From Lacrimispora indolis DSM 755 (lineage in GTDB: Bacteria; Bacillota; Clostridia; Lachnospirales; Lachnospiraceae): 64,000 bases of DNA. The notes beneath the pieces were generated by a model. The model did no database searches and had not been told where the DNA came from. It saw only the letters and a program-made list of their open reading frames with translations. Both the position numbers and the translations under genes were made by a program. Positions 54,724 through 63,226 of the stretch are shown here, one piece after another. Position 1 is the first letter of the stretch, and the number at the start of each line of letters is the position of its first letter. Location: assembly GCF_000526995.1 (NCBI RefSeq), contig NZ_AZUI01000001.1:1736001-1800000 (forward strand), read 5' to 3'.

Positions 54724-55665
54724 TCATGTTAAATACTCCTGGAGAATTTCACTGATCAGCTTTAGCTCATCAGGGCTTAGATCCTTAAGCCAGTCCTCTC
54801 CCTGCCTGTTTCCCCGCTCTCTTTCCCTGCTGGCGGCAATCTGTTCTAAGCTTCGTTTTAAGTAATCCACATCACGCCTGGAACTTTTCACATCCGGCTG
54901 ACTCTGGATTTCCCCTCTTTCTGCTCCGGCCTCCCCGCCTTCAGGGAATGCCTCCATGGACTGCTTTTGCGGCCGGTTCCTTATTGCCTTTTCCAAGGAT
55001 CCGTTTCTCTGCCTAGCACTTCTCCTGTCAGCCTTCTTGTCCTGCTCCGGCTCACTTTCCACCACGCTCTTTGTGGTACCGGGATAAATGGATCTTATAT
55101 TTTCACGGGTTTCCATATGAGGCCCCGATATTGCCTGTATTTCTTCTCTTTCCATATCTAACCGGTAAATCAACGTATTTTCCAGATAATTGTCCAGAGA
55201 CGCAAACAGCTGCTGCCGTTTCTCCGTAATTCCTGCGCCGTGGTCTACCAGTATGGTAAACAGTCCGGCCATGATTCCCGCAGAGCCATACAAGACTATG
55301 TAATAAGAATCGGTGCGGTACCAGTAGGATGCGAATGCTGCCGCACCTCCTATAAGAAAGCACCATAGCGTCATCTGGTTGGAAAACATATTCCATCCGT
55401 GGAGTGTAATTCCCATATGTTTAAAATCATACATCTGCCGTTCCAGATACGGCTTTACCTTTGGGATTCCCTGGTTCATCTGGTACGTGGTTTCTGTCTT
55501 CTGCTTAAACGCCCGAAGATTTTTGTTTTTGGTCAGTGTAAGGTTGTCCGATTCTTTGATCAATCTTTTGTAGAGGTTACGTGTCAGCCATCTGGTGATA
55601 ATGCCAATGCCGCATAGGGCTGCAAGCACGTACAGCGCTTTGCCTGTCTGTAAAAATTCCAGCAT
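54724..55665 (-). CDS. Membrane protein of unknown function
   Basis: About 313 residues. A membrane helix near the N-terminus (ALYVLAALCGIGIITRWL), then two close helices (MTLWCFLIGGAAAFASYWY; YYIVLYGSAGIMAGLFTILVD) and a long polar, Arg/Glu-rich C-terminal half that is probably disordered until a final helix (LSPDELKLISEILQEYL). I do not recognise the family. The ATG at 55665 has AAGGGGAG upstream; the 34-residue extension to 55767 does not. Confidence 0.6.
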   Translation of the reverse strand: MLEFLQTGKALYVLAALCGIGIITRWLTRNLYKRLIKESDNLTLTKNKNLRAFKQKTETTYQMNQGIPKVKPYLERQMYDFKHMGITLHGWNMFSNQMTLWCFLIGGAAAFASYWYRTDSYYIVLYGSAGIMAGLFTILVDHGAGITEKRQQLFASLDNYLENTLIYRLDMEREEIQAISGPHMETRENIRSIYPGTTKSVVESEPEQDKKADRRSARQRNGSLEKAIRNRPQKQSMEAFPEGGEAGAERGEIQSQPDVKSSRRDVDYLKRSLEQIAASRERERGNRQGEDWLKDLSPDELKLISEILQEYLT

Positions 55666-55792
55666 AATAGTAGCTCCCCTTTCTTCCCGGTTTCGACCGG
55701 TGATAGGTTTATTATAATCACCCTGTCCGGCTTTGGGAAGATGAGAAAGCCTAGAATCGTTCGTCAAATCCCGTCAGGATTCGATTCTCAAC

Positions 55793-56491
55793 TTAATATG
55801 AATACTGTTCAGCCAAGGCTAAAATAAGGTTTACGGAGTGCCTTACCGCCTTCTCTTCAAACTCGCCATAGTCCATGTTTGCGCTGTCATCCGCCTTATC
55901 TGAAATAGCTCTGATGATAAGAAACGGGATATGGTTTAAGTATGCCGCCTGTGCGATGGCAGCCCCTTCCATTTCCGTGCAGTACCCCCCGAAAGTTTCG
56001 GATATCCACTGTTTTTTAACCCTATCAGAAATAAACTGGTCCCCCGAAACCACTCTTCCAGTAAAAACTCCGATCTCAGGATTAACCTTTTTACACCATT
56101 CTTCAGCCAGATTCCGAAGCCTTTCATCGGCCCGGAAAGCAAATTCTTTCATCTGAGGGATCTGTCCCGCAGGATATCCAAAGCCTGTTGCATCCATGTC
56201 ATGGTGCACCGTATCCGTAGACAGCACCACATCCCCGATGTTGATCTCATTCTTTAAAGAACCGGCGATCCCGGTATTGATGACTGCGGTCACATGGTAA
56301 TGATCTGCCAGGATCTGAGTGCAGATTGCTGCATTTACCTTGCCAATGCCGGAGCGGACCACCACCGCTTCCTTTCCTTTTAATTTTCCTCTATAAAAAT
56401 CCATTGCAGCTATGGTTTCTACCGTAACATTCTCCATGGCTTTTTTTACTTCCGCCACCTCTACATCCATGGCTCCAATAATTCCTAACAT
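55793..56491 (-). CDS. mtnN: 5'-methylthioadenosine / S-adenosylhomocysteine nucleosidase
   Basis: A 232-residue nucleosidase. MLGIIGAMDVEVAEVKKAM, SGIGKVNAAICTQIL, INTGIAGSL, VVSGDQFI, EMEGAAIAQAAY and IRAISDKAD (catalytic Asp) match MtnN/Pfs closely. It cleaves adenine from MTA and SAH, recycling methyl-donor by-products. The ATG at 56491 has AAGGAG 7 nt upstream, so I prefer it to the ATG at 56509. Confidence 0.95.
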   Translation of the reverse strand: MLGIIGAMDVEVAEVKKAMENVTVETIAAMDFYRGKLKGKEAVVVRSGIGKVNAAICTQILADHYHVTAVINTGIAGSLKNEINIGDVVLSTDTVHHDMDATGFGYPAGQIPQMKEFAFRADERLRNLAEEWCKKVNPEIGVFTGRVVSGDQFISDRVKKQWISETFGGYCTEMEGAAIAQAAYLNHIPFLIIRAISDKADDSANMDYGEFEEKAVRHSVNLILALAEQYSY

Positions 56492-56536
56492 AGTTTTCTC
56501 CTTTTCCATGCATTGTTTTTATAAGTATTTCCTTCT

Positions 56537-56565
56537 ATTATAGCGGTTAGAAGCCAGTTTGCAAA
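56537..56565 (-). promoter_or_regulatory. Promoter of mtnN
   Basis: On the minus strand TTTGCA (56560-56565), 17 bp, TATAAT (56537-56542). It is back to back with the promoter of the TSCPD gene. Confidence 0.65.
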
Positions 56566-56571
56566 GAACTA

Positions 56572-56601
56572 TTGACAACCCCACCGGAATTTGGCTATAA
56601 T
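56572..56601 (+). promoter_or_regulatory. Sigma-A promoter of the TSCPD gene
   Basis: TTGACA (56572-56577), 18 bp, TATAAT (56596-56601), about 48 nt upstream of the start. Confidence 0.8.
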
Positions 56602-56648
56602 TTTAAAGTTCGTAACAAGAAACGGTTTACAAATTGGAGGAATCAGAA

Positions 56649-56897
56649 ATGAAATATAAAACACACGGAGTCTGTTCCCGGGAAATCAATTTTGAGGTGG
56701 AAGACAATAAACTGGTACAAGTCCAGTTTGTAGGGGGATGCTCCGGCAATACCCAGGGCGTGTCACGCCTGGTGGAAGGAATGGATGTAGATGAAGCCAT
56801 AAGAAGGCTGGAAGGAATCCAGTGCGGCTACAGGCCCACTTCCTGTCCGGACCAGCTTGCGGAAGCTTTAAAGCAATACAAAGAAGGCTTACAGTAA
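56649..56897 (+). CDS. TSCPD-domain protein (TIGR03905 type)
   Basis: An 82-residue protein. MKYKTHGVCSREINFEVEDN, GGCSGNTQGVSRLVEGM and the C-terminal GYRPTSCPDQLAEAL carry the TSCPD motif, which in ribonucleotide reductases and related proteins binds metal. Conserved Cys residues are present in the VCS, GGCSGN and SCPD segments. Function unknown. The ATG at 56649 has GGAGG 8 nt upstream, so the five-residue longer start is rejected. Confidence 0.85.
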   Translation: MKYKTHGVCSREINFEVEDNKLVQVQFVGGCSGNTQGVSRLVEGMDVDEAIRRLEGIQCGYRPTSCPDQLAEALKQYKEGLQ

Positions 56898-57016
56898 ATA
56901 ATAGAACGGCGCAGAAATGGCGGTGGTGTGCGTACCGCCAAGTGGACAATTGAAAAAAGCTTATCCTGAAACTGCCTAGATTTTGCAGACACAAAGTTAA
57001 GCGGATTTTATGAATT

Positions 57017-57257
57017 TTATTCTTTGAATGGAGCCGGGGTTATATATCCGGGAGCAGAATGAATCTGCCCGACATTATAATATAATTCAATGTAGTCAAG
57101 CGGATATTCGCAATCCGCTTCGCTACTTGCTCATAACCGAATAGCAGCTTGAGCTTATTTAAGAGTCTTATAACAGGTCTCTTCAATAAGCTCTCTTTAA
57201 TAGTCCGGGTTTCTTATGAAGCTCCAGGTCTTCTTGCCTTAGTTTTTCTATCTCATA
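57017..57257 (-). mobile_element. Remnants of an IS3-family insertion sequence
   Basis: Two decayed fragments lie on the minus strand. 57017-57130 encodes the C-terminus of an integrase-core transposase (PLDYIELYYNVGQIHSAPGY, then ITPAPFKE and stop), matching the usual IS3-family end. 57183-57257 encodes a charged helix (YEIEKLRQEDLELHKKPGLL) like the coiled coil of an OrfA. The catalytic core between is gone and frames are interrupted, so the element is dead. Confidence 0.7.
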
Positions 57258-57311
57258 CTAATACGAATAAAGCGCGGTCCCAGGTCCTGGAAACGCACTT
57301 TCTCCCTATTC
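57240..57311. repeat. Repeat, copy B (related to 30702-30775)
   Basis: The plus strand here aligns with the minus strand of 30702-30775, sharing CATACT, ATACGAA, and CTGGAAACGCACTTT in order. It overlaps the start of the IS3 remnant. Its hairpin is decayed compared with the near-perfect one in copy A. Confidence 0.55.
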
Positions 57312-57438
57312 TTCATATCCACTTATTCAACCATATATAGAGTTATTATAAATGGAAACTTTTTCTGAAATAGACATTCCAAGGTTAATTTATGGGGCAA
57401 TTGCCATTGTCCTTCTAAAGGTGCTGCTGTCCCTGCAG

Positions 57439-57975
57439 TTATACAATAGGTAATTCGTTCTCCTGCTCCATATACCGGCAAAATATAAAGATGGCACACA
57501 AAAACTCGGGACGAAGCTCCTCTGCTGCGTCAAGATTCCAGCCACCGGAAAAGATACCCCTGCGCAGGAGAGTGAGAATCACTCTGCCGGAAGGGTCGGT
57601 CAAACGGTAGTTTTGGCTGTTGATCATTCGGAGAAGTCCGCTCCGGTCCTGAAACACGAGTTCAGCGGAATTTACCCGTGGCATCCTATAGCTGAACTGC
57701 CCAACAATGGAGGGGTCGTTTTCGTCCGCATATTTGGGAACACCGGATAACAGAATCTCGCCGTCAGAATTTTTCAGCAGGTATTGCCTGGAGCAGACAC
57801 CAAGGATTCGCTCTCCTGTTGGTATCTCCGTCCGGATTTGGGTAAGGAACTGCTTTTCTCCTGCAATGATTTGCTTTTCCAAACCGAACATATGGTTGTG
57901 AATGTTGGCCAATGCCGGACCGGAAGCCTTATTGTCCATCCGGTACAGGGTGCCTGACTTTAAAAGAAGGTTCAT
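57439..57975 (-). CDS. Tubby / LURP-one-like beta-barrel protein
   Basis: About 178 residues without signal or membrane segments. The run of short strands (ITQ-type pattern: LLKNSDGEILLSGVPKY, IVGQFSYRMPRVNSAELVFQDRSG, YRLTDPSGRVILTLLRRG) fits the tubby C-terminal/LURP-one/scramblase-like family seen in clostridial small proteins, though the match is by pattern only. The ATG at 57975 has GGAGG. It follows the sulfate transporter operon on the same strand with a gap of about 105 nt. Function unknown. Confidence 0.5.
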   Translation of the reverse strand: MNLLLKSGTLYRMDNKASGPALANIHNHMFGLEKQIIAGEKQFLTQIRTEIPTGERILGVCSRQYLLKNSDGEILLSGVPKYADENDPSIVGQFSYRMPRVNSAELVFQDRSGLLRMINSQNYRLTDPSGRVILTLLRRGIFSGGWNLDAAEELRPEFLCAIFIFCRYMEQENELPIV

Positions 57976-58080
57976 CTTATCGCCTCCAAAATGAGCTGAT
58001 AACAGAAAAGACACATATCACCGATGCAGCCATGACAAAAACAGAATTCATAAATAAACAGCGTTATAAATGCTGAACTG

Positions 58081-59139
58081 TCAGATGGTAAATATATCAC
58101 TGGGCTGAAAAGACCTGTTTTCCGCCAGGCGCACCTGTGTGTCATTGTAAAGATACAGACGGTAAATCAGCACACTGACTTCTTCCCCCACAGCGAGAAA
58201 TTCATCTTCTAAGGACCTGTATGCAACAAGCTTTATCCCACCCACATTCAATCTCAGCTCTAACATATTGCCGCGAAAAAAGCTGTCTTCTACGATTGCA
58301 CGTTGAGAAGCGTGTGGATAAACCTCTTTGTCCTTTCTTGTGACCCTTATGAACTCAGGACGAAGAACAGCCTTTTCATAGCCTTTTTCAAATTCAAAAC
58401 CGCTGAGCCGGCTGTAATCCTCTACAATAATGGATTCACCAATAAATCTCGCAGCAAAAGGCGTAGCCGGATTTTTATAAATCTCCACCGGTGACCCGAT
58501 TTGTTCAATATGGCCTGTATTGGTGATGATGATTTCATCCGCCACCTCAACTGCTTCCTCCTGATCGTGGGTAACAAAGATACTGGTAATTCCAACCTTG
58601 TTTATCGTCTCTCTCAGCCATGTACGCAATTCTTTGCGCACCTTGGCATCAATAGCGGCAAAGGGCTCGTCAAGCAGCAGCACATGAGGTTTCGGTGCAA
58701 GCGCCCTGGCAAAAGCCACACGCTGCTTCTGCCCGCCTGAAAGCTGGTGAGGCCGGCGGTTTTCCAGTCCTTTCAGACCGATGAGTTCGATGAGTTCGTT
58801 TACTCTCTGTTTGGTATATGCCTTATCCTTTTTCTGTACCTCCAGACCAAATGCAATGTTATCAAAAACCGTCATATAACGAAAAAGGGCGTAGTTTTGA
58901 AATACAAAACCGATACCGCGTTTGCTGGCAGGAAGATCGTTAACACACTGACCATCAATAAAGATATCACCGCTGTCCGGTGCCTCCAGTCCTGCAATCA
59001 TACGTAAAATAGTTGTTTTCCCGCTCCCTGAGGGCCCCAGCAGCCCAATCAGCTTTCCTTTTTCAATGGAAAAACTGATGTTTTCCGCTGCCTGATAAGA
59101 ACCGAACTTTTTATTGATATTTTTTAGCTGTACATACAT
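58081..59139 (-). CDS. cysA: Sulfate/thiosulfate ABC transporter ATP-binding protein (CysA)
   Basis: A 352-residue ATPase with Walker A GPSGSGKTT, signature LSGGQKQRVAFARAL, Walker B VLLLDEPFAAID and the switch His in FVTHDQEEA. The C-terminal TOBE-like domain (AIVEDSFFRGNMLELRLNV) is as in CysA. It drives sulfate or thiosulfate import through CysT/CysW. Starts 5 nt after the cysW stop. Last gene of the four-gene operon. Confidence 0.92.
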   Translation of the reverse strand: MYVQLKNINKKFGSYQAAENISFSIEKGKLIGLLGPSGSGKTTILRMIAGLEAPDSGDIFIDGQCVNDLPASKRGIGFVFQNYALFRYMTVFDNIAFGLEVQKKDKAYTKQRVNELIELIGLKGLENRRPHQLSGGQKQRVAFARALAPKPHVLLLDEPFAAIDAKVRKELRTWLRETINKVGITSIFVTHDQEEAVEVADEIIITNTGHIEQIGSPVEIYKNPATPFAARFIGESIIVEDYSRLSGFEFEKGYEKAVLRPEFIRVTRKDKEVYPHASQRAIVEDSFFRGNMLELRLNVGGIKLVAYRSLEDEFLAVGEEVSVLIYRLYLYNDTQVRLAENRSFQPSDIFTI

Positions 59140-59144
59140 AGGCT

Positions 59145-59954
59145 CTACCTCTCTTCCCGTTTGACACGGTACTCTACAATATTGCGCAGAATCAGGATCA
59201 ATATCGCAATCAACACCAAAATGGAGGAAACGGCAAAAGCCGCAGTCAGTTTAAATTCATTAAACAGAATTTCCACGTGCAGCGGCAATGTGTTTGTCTT
59301 ACCCCGCAGGTGACCGGATACCACCGACACCGCCCCAAACTCGCCCAGAGCCCGTGCTGTGCAGAGTATGATGCCGTATAAAAGCCCCCACTTAATATGG
59401 GGAAAGGTAACCTTGCGAAAGATTCTCAGCCCCTTGGCACCCATCAGGGCAGCGGCTTCTTCCTCGTCGCTGCCCTGTGCCTGCATCAAGGGAATCAGCT
59501 CACGGGAAACAAAGGGGAAGGTAACAAAAATTGTTGCTAATACTATTCCAGGTACGGCAAATACAATTTTAATATCCCATGCCTCCAGCAGAGGATATGC
59601 CCAGCCGATTCGCCCGAATACCAGAATGAACACCAATCCTGCGATGATAGGGGAAATAGAGAATGGGATATCGATCAGCGTAGTCAGCGCCTGCTTTCCC
59701 CGGAACTGAAATTTAGAAATAGCCCAGGCAGCAAAGACACCAAACAGTGTATTCACAGCAACAGAAATGACAGTCGTAAACAGGGTCAGCTTTAATGCTT
59801 TCACCGTATAGTCATCTGTGACGGCCTGGAAGAAAACCTCAAAGCCTTGACGCAATGCATATACCAGAACAGTGGCAAGAGGCAGTACAAGCATGATGCC
59901 CAGAAACGCCGCTCCAAGTAAAATCAAAAGCCATTTTATGATTTTCTCTTTCAT
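59145..59954 (-). CDS. cysW: Sulfate ABC transporter permease (CysW)
   Basis: A 269-residue permease with about six helices. The EAA loop (SDEEEAAALMGAKGLRIFRKVTFPHIKWGLLYG) and the following ARALGEFGAVSVVSGHLRGKTNTLPLHVEIL block are diagnostic for CysW. It pairs with CysT in the membrane. 6 nt after the cysT stop. Confidence 0.93.
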   Translation of the reverse strand: MKEKIIKWLLILLGAAFLGIMLVLPLATVLVYALRQGFEVFFQAVTDDYTVKALKLTLFTTVISVAVNTLFGVFAAWAISKFQFRGKQALTTLIDIPFSISPIIAGLVFILVFGRIGWAYPLLEAWDIKIVFAVPGIVLATIFVTFPFVSRELIPLMQAQGSDEEEAAALMGAKGLRIFRKVTFPHIKWGLLYGIILCTARALGEFGAVSVVSGHLRGKTNTLPLHVEILFNEFKLTAAFAVSSILVLIAILILILRNIVEYRVKREER

Positions 59955-59960
59955 TCGCCC

Positions 59961-60809
59961 TTACCCCCTTGCAATTTTTTGGATGCGCGCCTGAATCAGG
60001 TTGATACCGAACAGGAGCAGGAACGCAAATACCACCATTATGAAAGCAATTGATGTTGCAGCCGGATAGTTGAACTGTTCCAGCTTGTTCATGATGATCA
60101 GCGGTACGATCTGTGTTTCATAGGGAATATTTCCCGCGATAAACACCACGCTGCCGTATTCACCGATGGACCTGGCAAACGCAAGGCCGAAACCAGTCAG
60201 GGCAGCCGGCAGAATCTCTGGAAGTACTACTTTAAAAAAAGTACGGGAGCGGCTGGCTCCTAAAGCCTGTGCCGCTTCCTCATACTGTGGGTCCAGCTTT
60301 TCCAGAACCGGCTGAATGGAGCGTACCACAAATGGAATTCCGATAAAAATCATAGCAATCATGATTCCAATTTTCGAATAAGAAATTTCCACTCCAATTT
60401 TCGCAAACAATCTGCCGATCCAGCCCTGTTCAGAATATAACGTGGTCAGCGCAATTCCTGCCACAGCGGTGGGCAGCGCAAAAGGCAGTTCGATCAGGCC
60501 ATCCAATATCCGTTGCATAGGAAATTGATAACGAGTTAAAATCCAGGCCAGCAAAATGCCGAATACTACATTAACAACAGCTGCAATCGCAGCGCAGCTG
60601 AGACTGACCTTATAGGCCGCTACGGTTTGTTTATCAGTAATCACTCTCAAAAAGTCGCTGAACGTAGAATCGGAAAGAAGTAAGAATACAGAAAACAGAG
60701 GGATCAGCACAACCAAACTGAGCATTGTGATCGTGATGCCGATGGAAAGGCCAAATCCTGGTATCACTCTGCTTTTCCGTTTTAAAATAGGTTTTTCAAA
60801 ATTATGCAT
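59961..60809 (-). CDS. cysT: Sulfate ABC transporter permease (CysT)
   Basis: A 282-residue permease with about six membrane helices. The EAA loop (DPQYEEAAQALGASRSRTFFKVVLPEILPAALTGF) and FARSIGEYGSVVFIAGNIPYETQIVPLIIM identify it as CysT/CysU. It forms the channel with CysW. Confidence 0.93.
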   Translation of the reverse strand: MHNFEKPILKRKSRVIPGFGLSIGITITMLSLVVLIPLFSVFLLLSDSTFSDFLRVITDKQTVAAYKVSLSCAAIAAVVNVVFGILLAWILTRYQFPMQRILDGLIELPFALPTAVAGIALTTLYSEQGWIGRLFAKIGVEISYSKIGIMIAMIFIGIPFVVRSIQPVLEKLDPQYEEAAQALGASRSRTFFKVVLPEILPAALTGFGLAFARSIGEYGSVVFIAGNIPYETQIVPLIIMNKLEQFNYPAATSIAFIMVVFAFLLLFGINLIQARIQKIARG

Positions 60810-60841
60810 GATTCCCCCTGTACCCGGCGATTACAACCGTG

Positions 60842-61900
60842 TCACTTCTGATAAATCTGATCAAAAATCGCTCCGTCGGCAAAAAATTTCTCTCTGGCAG
60901 AGGCCCACCCTCCAAAGTCATCGTTGATATTGACCAGCTGGATATTGAGATCAAAGGTATCTCCAAATTCTTTTAGGATGTCAGGATTCGAAGGACGATA
61001 ATAATTTTCTCCTTCCAACCGCTGTGCCTCGTCTGAATAAAGGTAGTCAAGATAAGCCTTTGCGATCTCCGTGGTTCCATGTTTTTCGGCATTGGCGTCA
61101 ACCACGGCAACTGACGGCTGCGCCAGAATACTTAAGCTGGGAGTTATGATCTCAAATTCACCGGGATGCTCTTCCACCGAAAGAAACGCCTCATTCTCCC
61201 AGGCTAACAGCACATCCCCTTTTTTGTTTTCTACAAATGTAGTGGTTGCTCCGCGCGCGCCGGAATCCAGTACAGATACATTGGCGTATAGCGCTTGTAA
61301 AAACTCTTTGTTTTTTGTTTCGTCCCCGCCATATGTTTTATCGGAGAAGGCCCAGGCAGCTAAAAAGTTCCACCGGGCACCGCCGGAGCTTTTAGGATCA
61401 GGGGTGATGACTTCAACACCAGTCCCCACAAGGTCATCCCAATCCTTAATGTTTTTCGGATTTCCTTGGCGCACCAGGAAAACAATTGTGGACGTATAAG
61501 GGGCACTGCTCTTTGGAAATTCGTCTACCCAGCCATCTTCAATCAGCCCGCCTGTGCGCAGTTCATCTACATCGCCCTCCAGGGCCAGTGTTACTACGTC
61601 AGCTTCGTTGCCTTCCAATACGGAACGTGCCTGCTTGCCTGATCCGCCGTGGGACTGGGTGACTTCCACTGTTTGCCCTTTTTCCTGCTCCCAATAGGTT
61701 TGGAAGAGTTTGTTATATTGCTCATACAACTCACGGGTAGGGTCGTAGGAAACATTTGTAATAGATACAGTTTCAGGGGCCCCACGGTCAGCGTCAGGAG
61801 AGACAGCCTTGCCTGAGCAGCCCGTCAAAACACCAAGGACAGAAACTAATACGATGGCCGGCGCTAAGACTCTCTTGGAAAAAATATTTGTACGTTTCAT
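60842..61900 (-). CDS. sbp: Sulfate-binding lipoprotein (Sbp)
   Basis: A 352-residue lipoprotein: signal with lipobox LTGCS (Cys28), then ITNVSYDPTRELYEQYNKLF, VTQSHGGSGKQARSVLEG, ADVVTLALEGDVD, PDPKSSGGARWNFLAAWAF and NYYRPSNPDIL, all conserved in Sbp/CysP. It captures sulfate at the cell surface. It is the first full-size gene of the operon; its ribosome site GAGGG overlaps the stop of a 40-codon upstream ORF. Confidence 0.93.
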   Translation of the reverse strand: MKRTNIFSKRVLAPAIVLVSVLGVLTGCSGKAVSPDADRGAPETVSITNVSYDPTRELYEQYNKLFQTYWEQEKGQTVEVTQSHGGSGKQARSVLEGNEADVVTLALEGDVDELRTGGLIEDGWVDEFPKSSAPYTSTIVFLVRQGNPKNIKDWDDLVGTGVEVITPDPKSSGGARWNFLAAWAFSDKTYGGDETKNKEFLQALYANVSVLDSGARGATTTFVENKKGDVLLAWENEAFLSVEEHPGEFEIITPSLSILAQPSVAVVDANAEKHGTTEIAKAYLDYLYSDEAQRLEGENYYRPSNPDILKEFGDTFDLNIQLVNINDDFGGWASAREKFFADGAIFDQIYQK

Positions 61901-61912
61901 AATAGAAATCCC

Positions 61913-62035
61913 TCATTTCATCACGATATTTTTATGCCTCAGATCTTTCATGCCGCAGGTTTTTCCAGCAGCAAAATGACTAAGCATATAACATCGGCAA
62001 TACGAAATCATGCGAAGAGTAGGTTTTTTCCGCAT
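61913..62035 (-). CDS. Small upstream ORF (40 codons) preceding the sulfate-binding protein gene
   Basis: An ATG at 62035 with a strong GGGGG ribosome site about 9 nt upstream opens 40 codons: MRKKPTLRMISYCRCYMLSH, then FAAGKTCGMKDLRHKNIVMK and TGA. The stop at 61913-61915 is 12 nt before the sbp ATG and its TGA runs into the sbp ribosome site (TGAGGG), so the two would be translationally linked. Cys13, Cys15 and Cys27 (plus Met residues) suggest that translation could sense cysteine or methionine supply. It is too short for family assignment. That it is translated is inferred. Confidence 0.6.
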   Translation of the reverse strand: MRKKPTLRMISYCRCYMLSHFAAGKTCGMKDLRHKNIVMK

Positions 62036-62086
62036 TCGGTTCACCCCCAATCCCTATTACATATAAAACAAATATGTTTACTATGC

Positions 62087-62115
62087 ATTATACGAATCTG
62101 ATTCAATTTTTGCAA
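62087..62115 (-). promoter_or_regulatory. Sigma-A promoter of the sulfate transport operon
   Basis: On the minus strand TTGCAA (62110-62115), 17 bp, TATAAT (62087-62092). Transcription would begin about 45 nt before the small upstream ORF and thus include it in the leader. Confidence 0.75.
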
Positions 62116-62124
62116 CGGGAAATT

Positions 62125-62140
62125 AAGCAAACGTTTGCTT
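62125..62140. promoter_or_regulatory. 16-bp perfect palindrome upstream of the sulfate operon promoter
   Basis: AAGCAAACGTTTGCTT lies 9 bp upstream of the -35. A palindrome with central CG is typical of LacI/PurR-family operators (PurR consensus has GCAAACGTTTGC), but no such regulator is in the window. Confidence 0.6.
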
Positions 62141-62195
62141 TTATTGCTTTAAGCAGTGGTCATCTGTACATATACCAGCGGTTTTTGCTTCATAA

Positions 62196-62232
62196 ATTTA
62201 AAAAGGAACCATCATAATCGACGGTTCCTTTT
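62196..62232 (-). terminator. Terminator of cysK
   Basis: AAAAGGAACC (62201-62210) and GGTTCCTTTT (62223-62232), followed on the minus strand by a T-rich run (TTTTTAAATTT). Confidence 0.85.
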
Positions 62233-62243
62233 AAAGGCAATTT

Positions 62244-63176
62244 TTAATTTTCAAAGAGAGCTGTGGAAAGATACCGCTCACCATTATCCGGGAGAATAAC
62301 TACAATAACCTTATCTGCGTTTTCCGGACGTCTGGCAACTTCTGTTGCCGCCCATAATGCGGCACCAGAGGAGATACCTACCAGAAGTCCATCGGTATGT
62401 GCGATTTCCCGTCCCGCCAGAAAAGCGTCTTCGTTTTTCACTGTAATTACTTCATCATAGACGGAGGTATCCAGTGTCTCCGGTACAAAGCCTGCGCCAA
62501 TGCCCTGAATTTTGTGCGGGCCGGGACGGCCTTCGGAAAGAACTGGGGAATCTGCCGGTTCTACCGCAATCACCTGCAAGGCGGAATTCTTTTTCTTCAG
62601 ATATTCACCCACTCCGGTGATGGTACCGCCAGTGCCGATACCTGCTACCACAATATCAACCTGACCATCAGTATCTTCCCAGATTTCCGGTCCGGTGGTT
62701 TCCCGATGCACCTGTGGATTTGCAGGGTTGACAAACTGCCCTGGAATAAAGGAATTTGGCGTCTTTTCCGCCAATTCCTGGGCCTTAACGATTGCTCCCC
62801 TCATGCCCTTCGCACCCTCGGTCAGCACTACCTCAGCGCCATATGCGGCCAGCAGCTTACGGCGCTCTATACTCATAATCTCCGGCATCGTCAGAATGAT
62901 ACGGTATCCGCTGGCTGCCGCAACAGCGGCCAGTCCAATGCCGGTATTGCCGCTGGTTGGTTCAATAATAACAGAATCAGGCTTTAATTTGCCGCTCTCC
63001 TCTGCATCACGAATCATAGCCCAGGCAATACGGTCTTTTACACTCCCTGCCGGATTATAATATTCAAGTTTGCCGAGCAGCACAGCTGAAAGCTCCTTCT
63101 GCTGCATATACCGGTTCAGCTTCAACAGCGGAGTTTTTCCGATTAACTCAGTTAAACTGTATGCAATTCTTGACAT
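62244..63176 (-). CDS. cysK: Cysteine synthase (O-acetylserine sulfhydrylase)
   Basis: A 310-residue PLP enzyme. The PLP lysine is in [15 protein letters not shown] (about residue 44), then [37 protein letters not shown] and [11 protein letters not shown]. It forms cysteine from O-acetylserine and sulfide. The ATG at 63176 (MSRIAYSL) has GGGAGG 8-10 nt upstream, so the seven-residue extension is rejected. It lies downstream of a good promoter and diverges from an Rrf2 regulator. Confidence 0.95.
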   Translation of the reverse strand: MSRIAYSLTELIGKTPLLKLNRYMQQKELSAVLLGKLEYYNPAGSVKDRIAWAMIRDAEESGKLKPDSVIIEPTSGNTGIGLAAVAAASGYRIILTMPEIMSIERRKLLAAYGAEVVLTEGAKGMRGAIVKAQELAEKTPNSFIPGQFVNPANPQVHRETTGPEIWEDTDGQVDIVVAGIGTGGTITGVGEYLKKKNSALQVIAVEPADSPVLSEGRPGPHKIQGIGAGFVPETLDTSVYDEVITVKNEDAFLAGREIAHTDGLLVGISSGAALWAATEVARRPENADKVIVVILPDNGERYLSTALFEN

Positions 63177-63193
63177 CTTTATAACCTCCCAGT

Positions 63194-63226
63194 ACAATAT
63201 AGTAAATTGTTATGATATCTATCATA
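63194..63226. promoter_or_regulatory. Palindromic operator candidates at the cysK promoter
   Basis: TATGATA-TC-TATCATA (63211-63226) overlaps the -10 of cysK, and ACAAT-N7-ATTGT (63194-63210) directly abuts it downstream. They are plausible sites for the adjacent Rrf2 repressor. Confidence 0.5.

Noticed and set aside
57149..57340. 63-codon plus-strand frame
   Set aside because: It runs antisense to IS3-family remnants and has no ribosome site.
62397..62987. 196-codon plus-strand frame
   Set aside because: It lies fully inside cysK on the opposite strand and has no recognisable domain.
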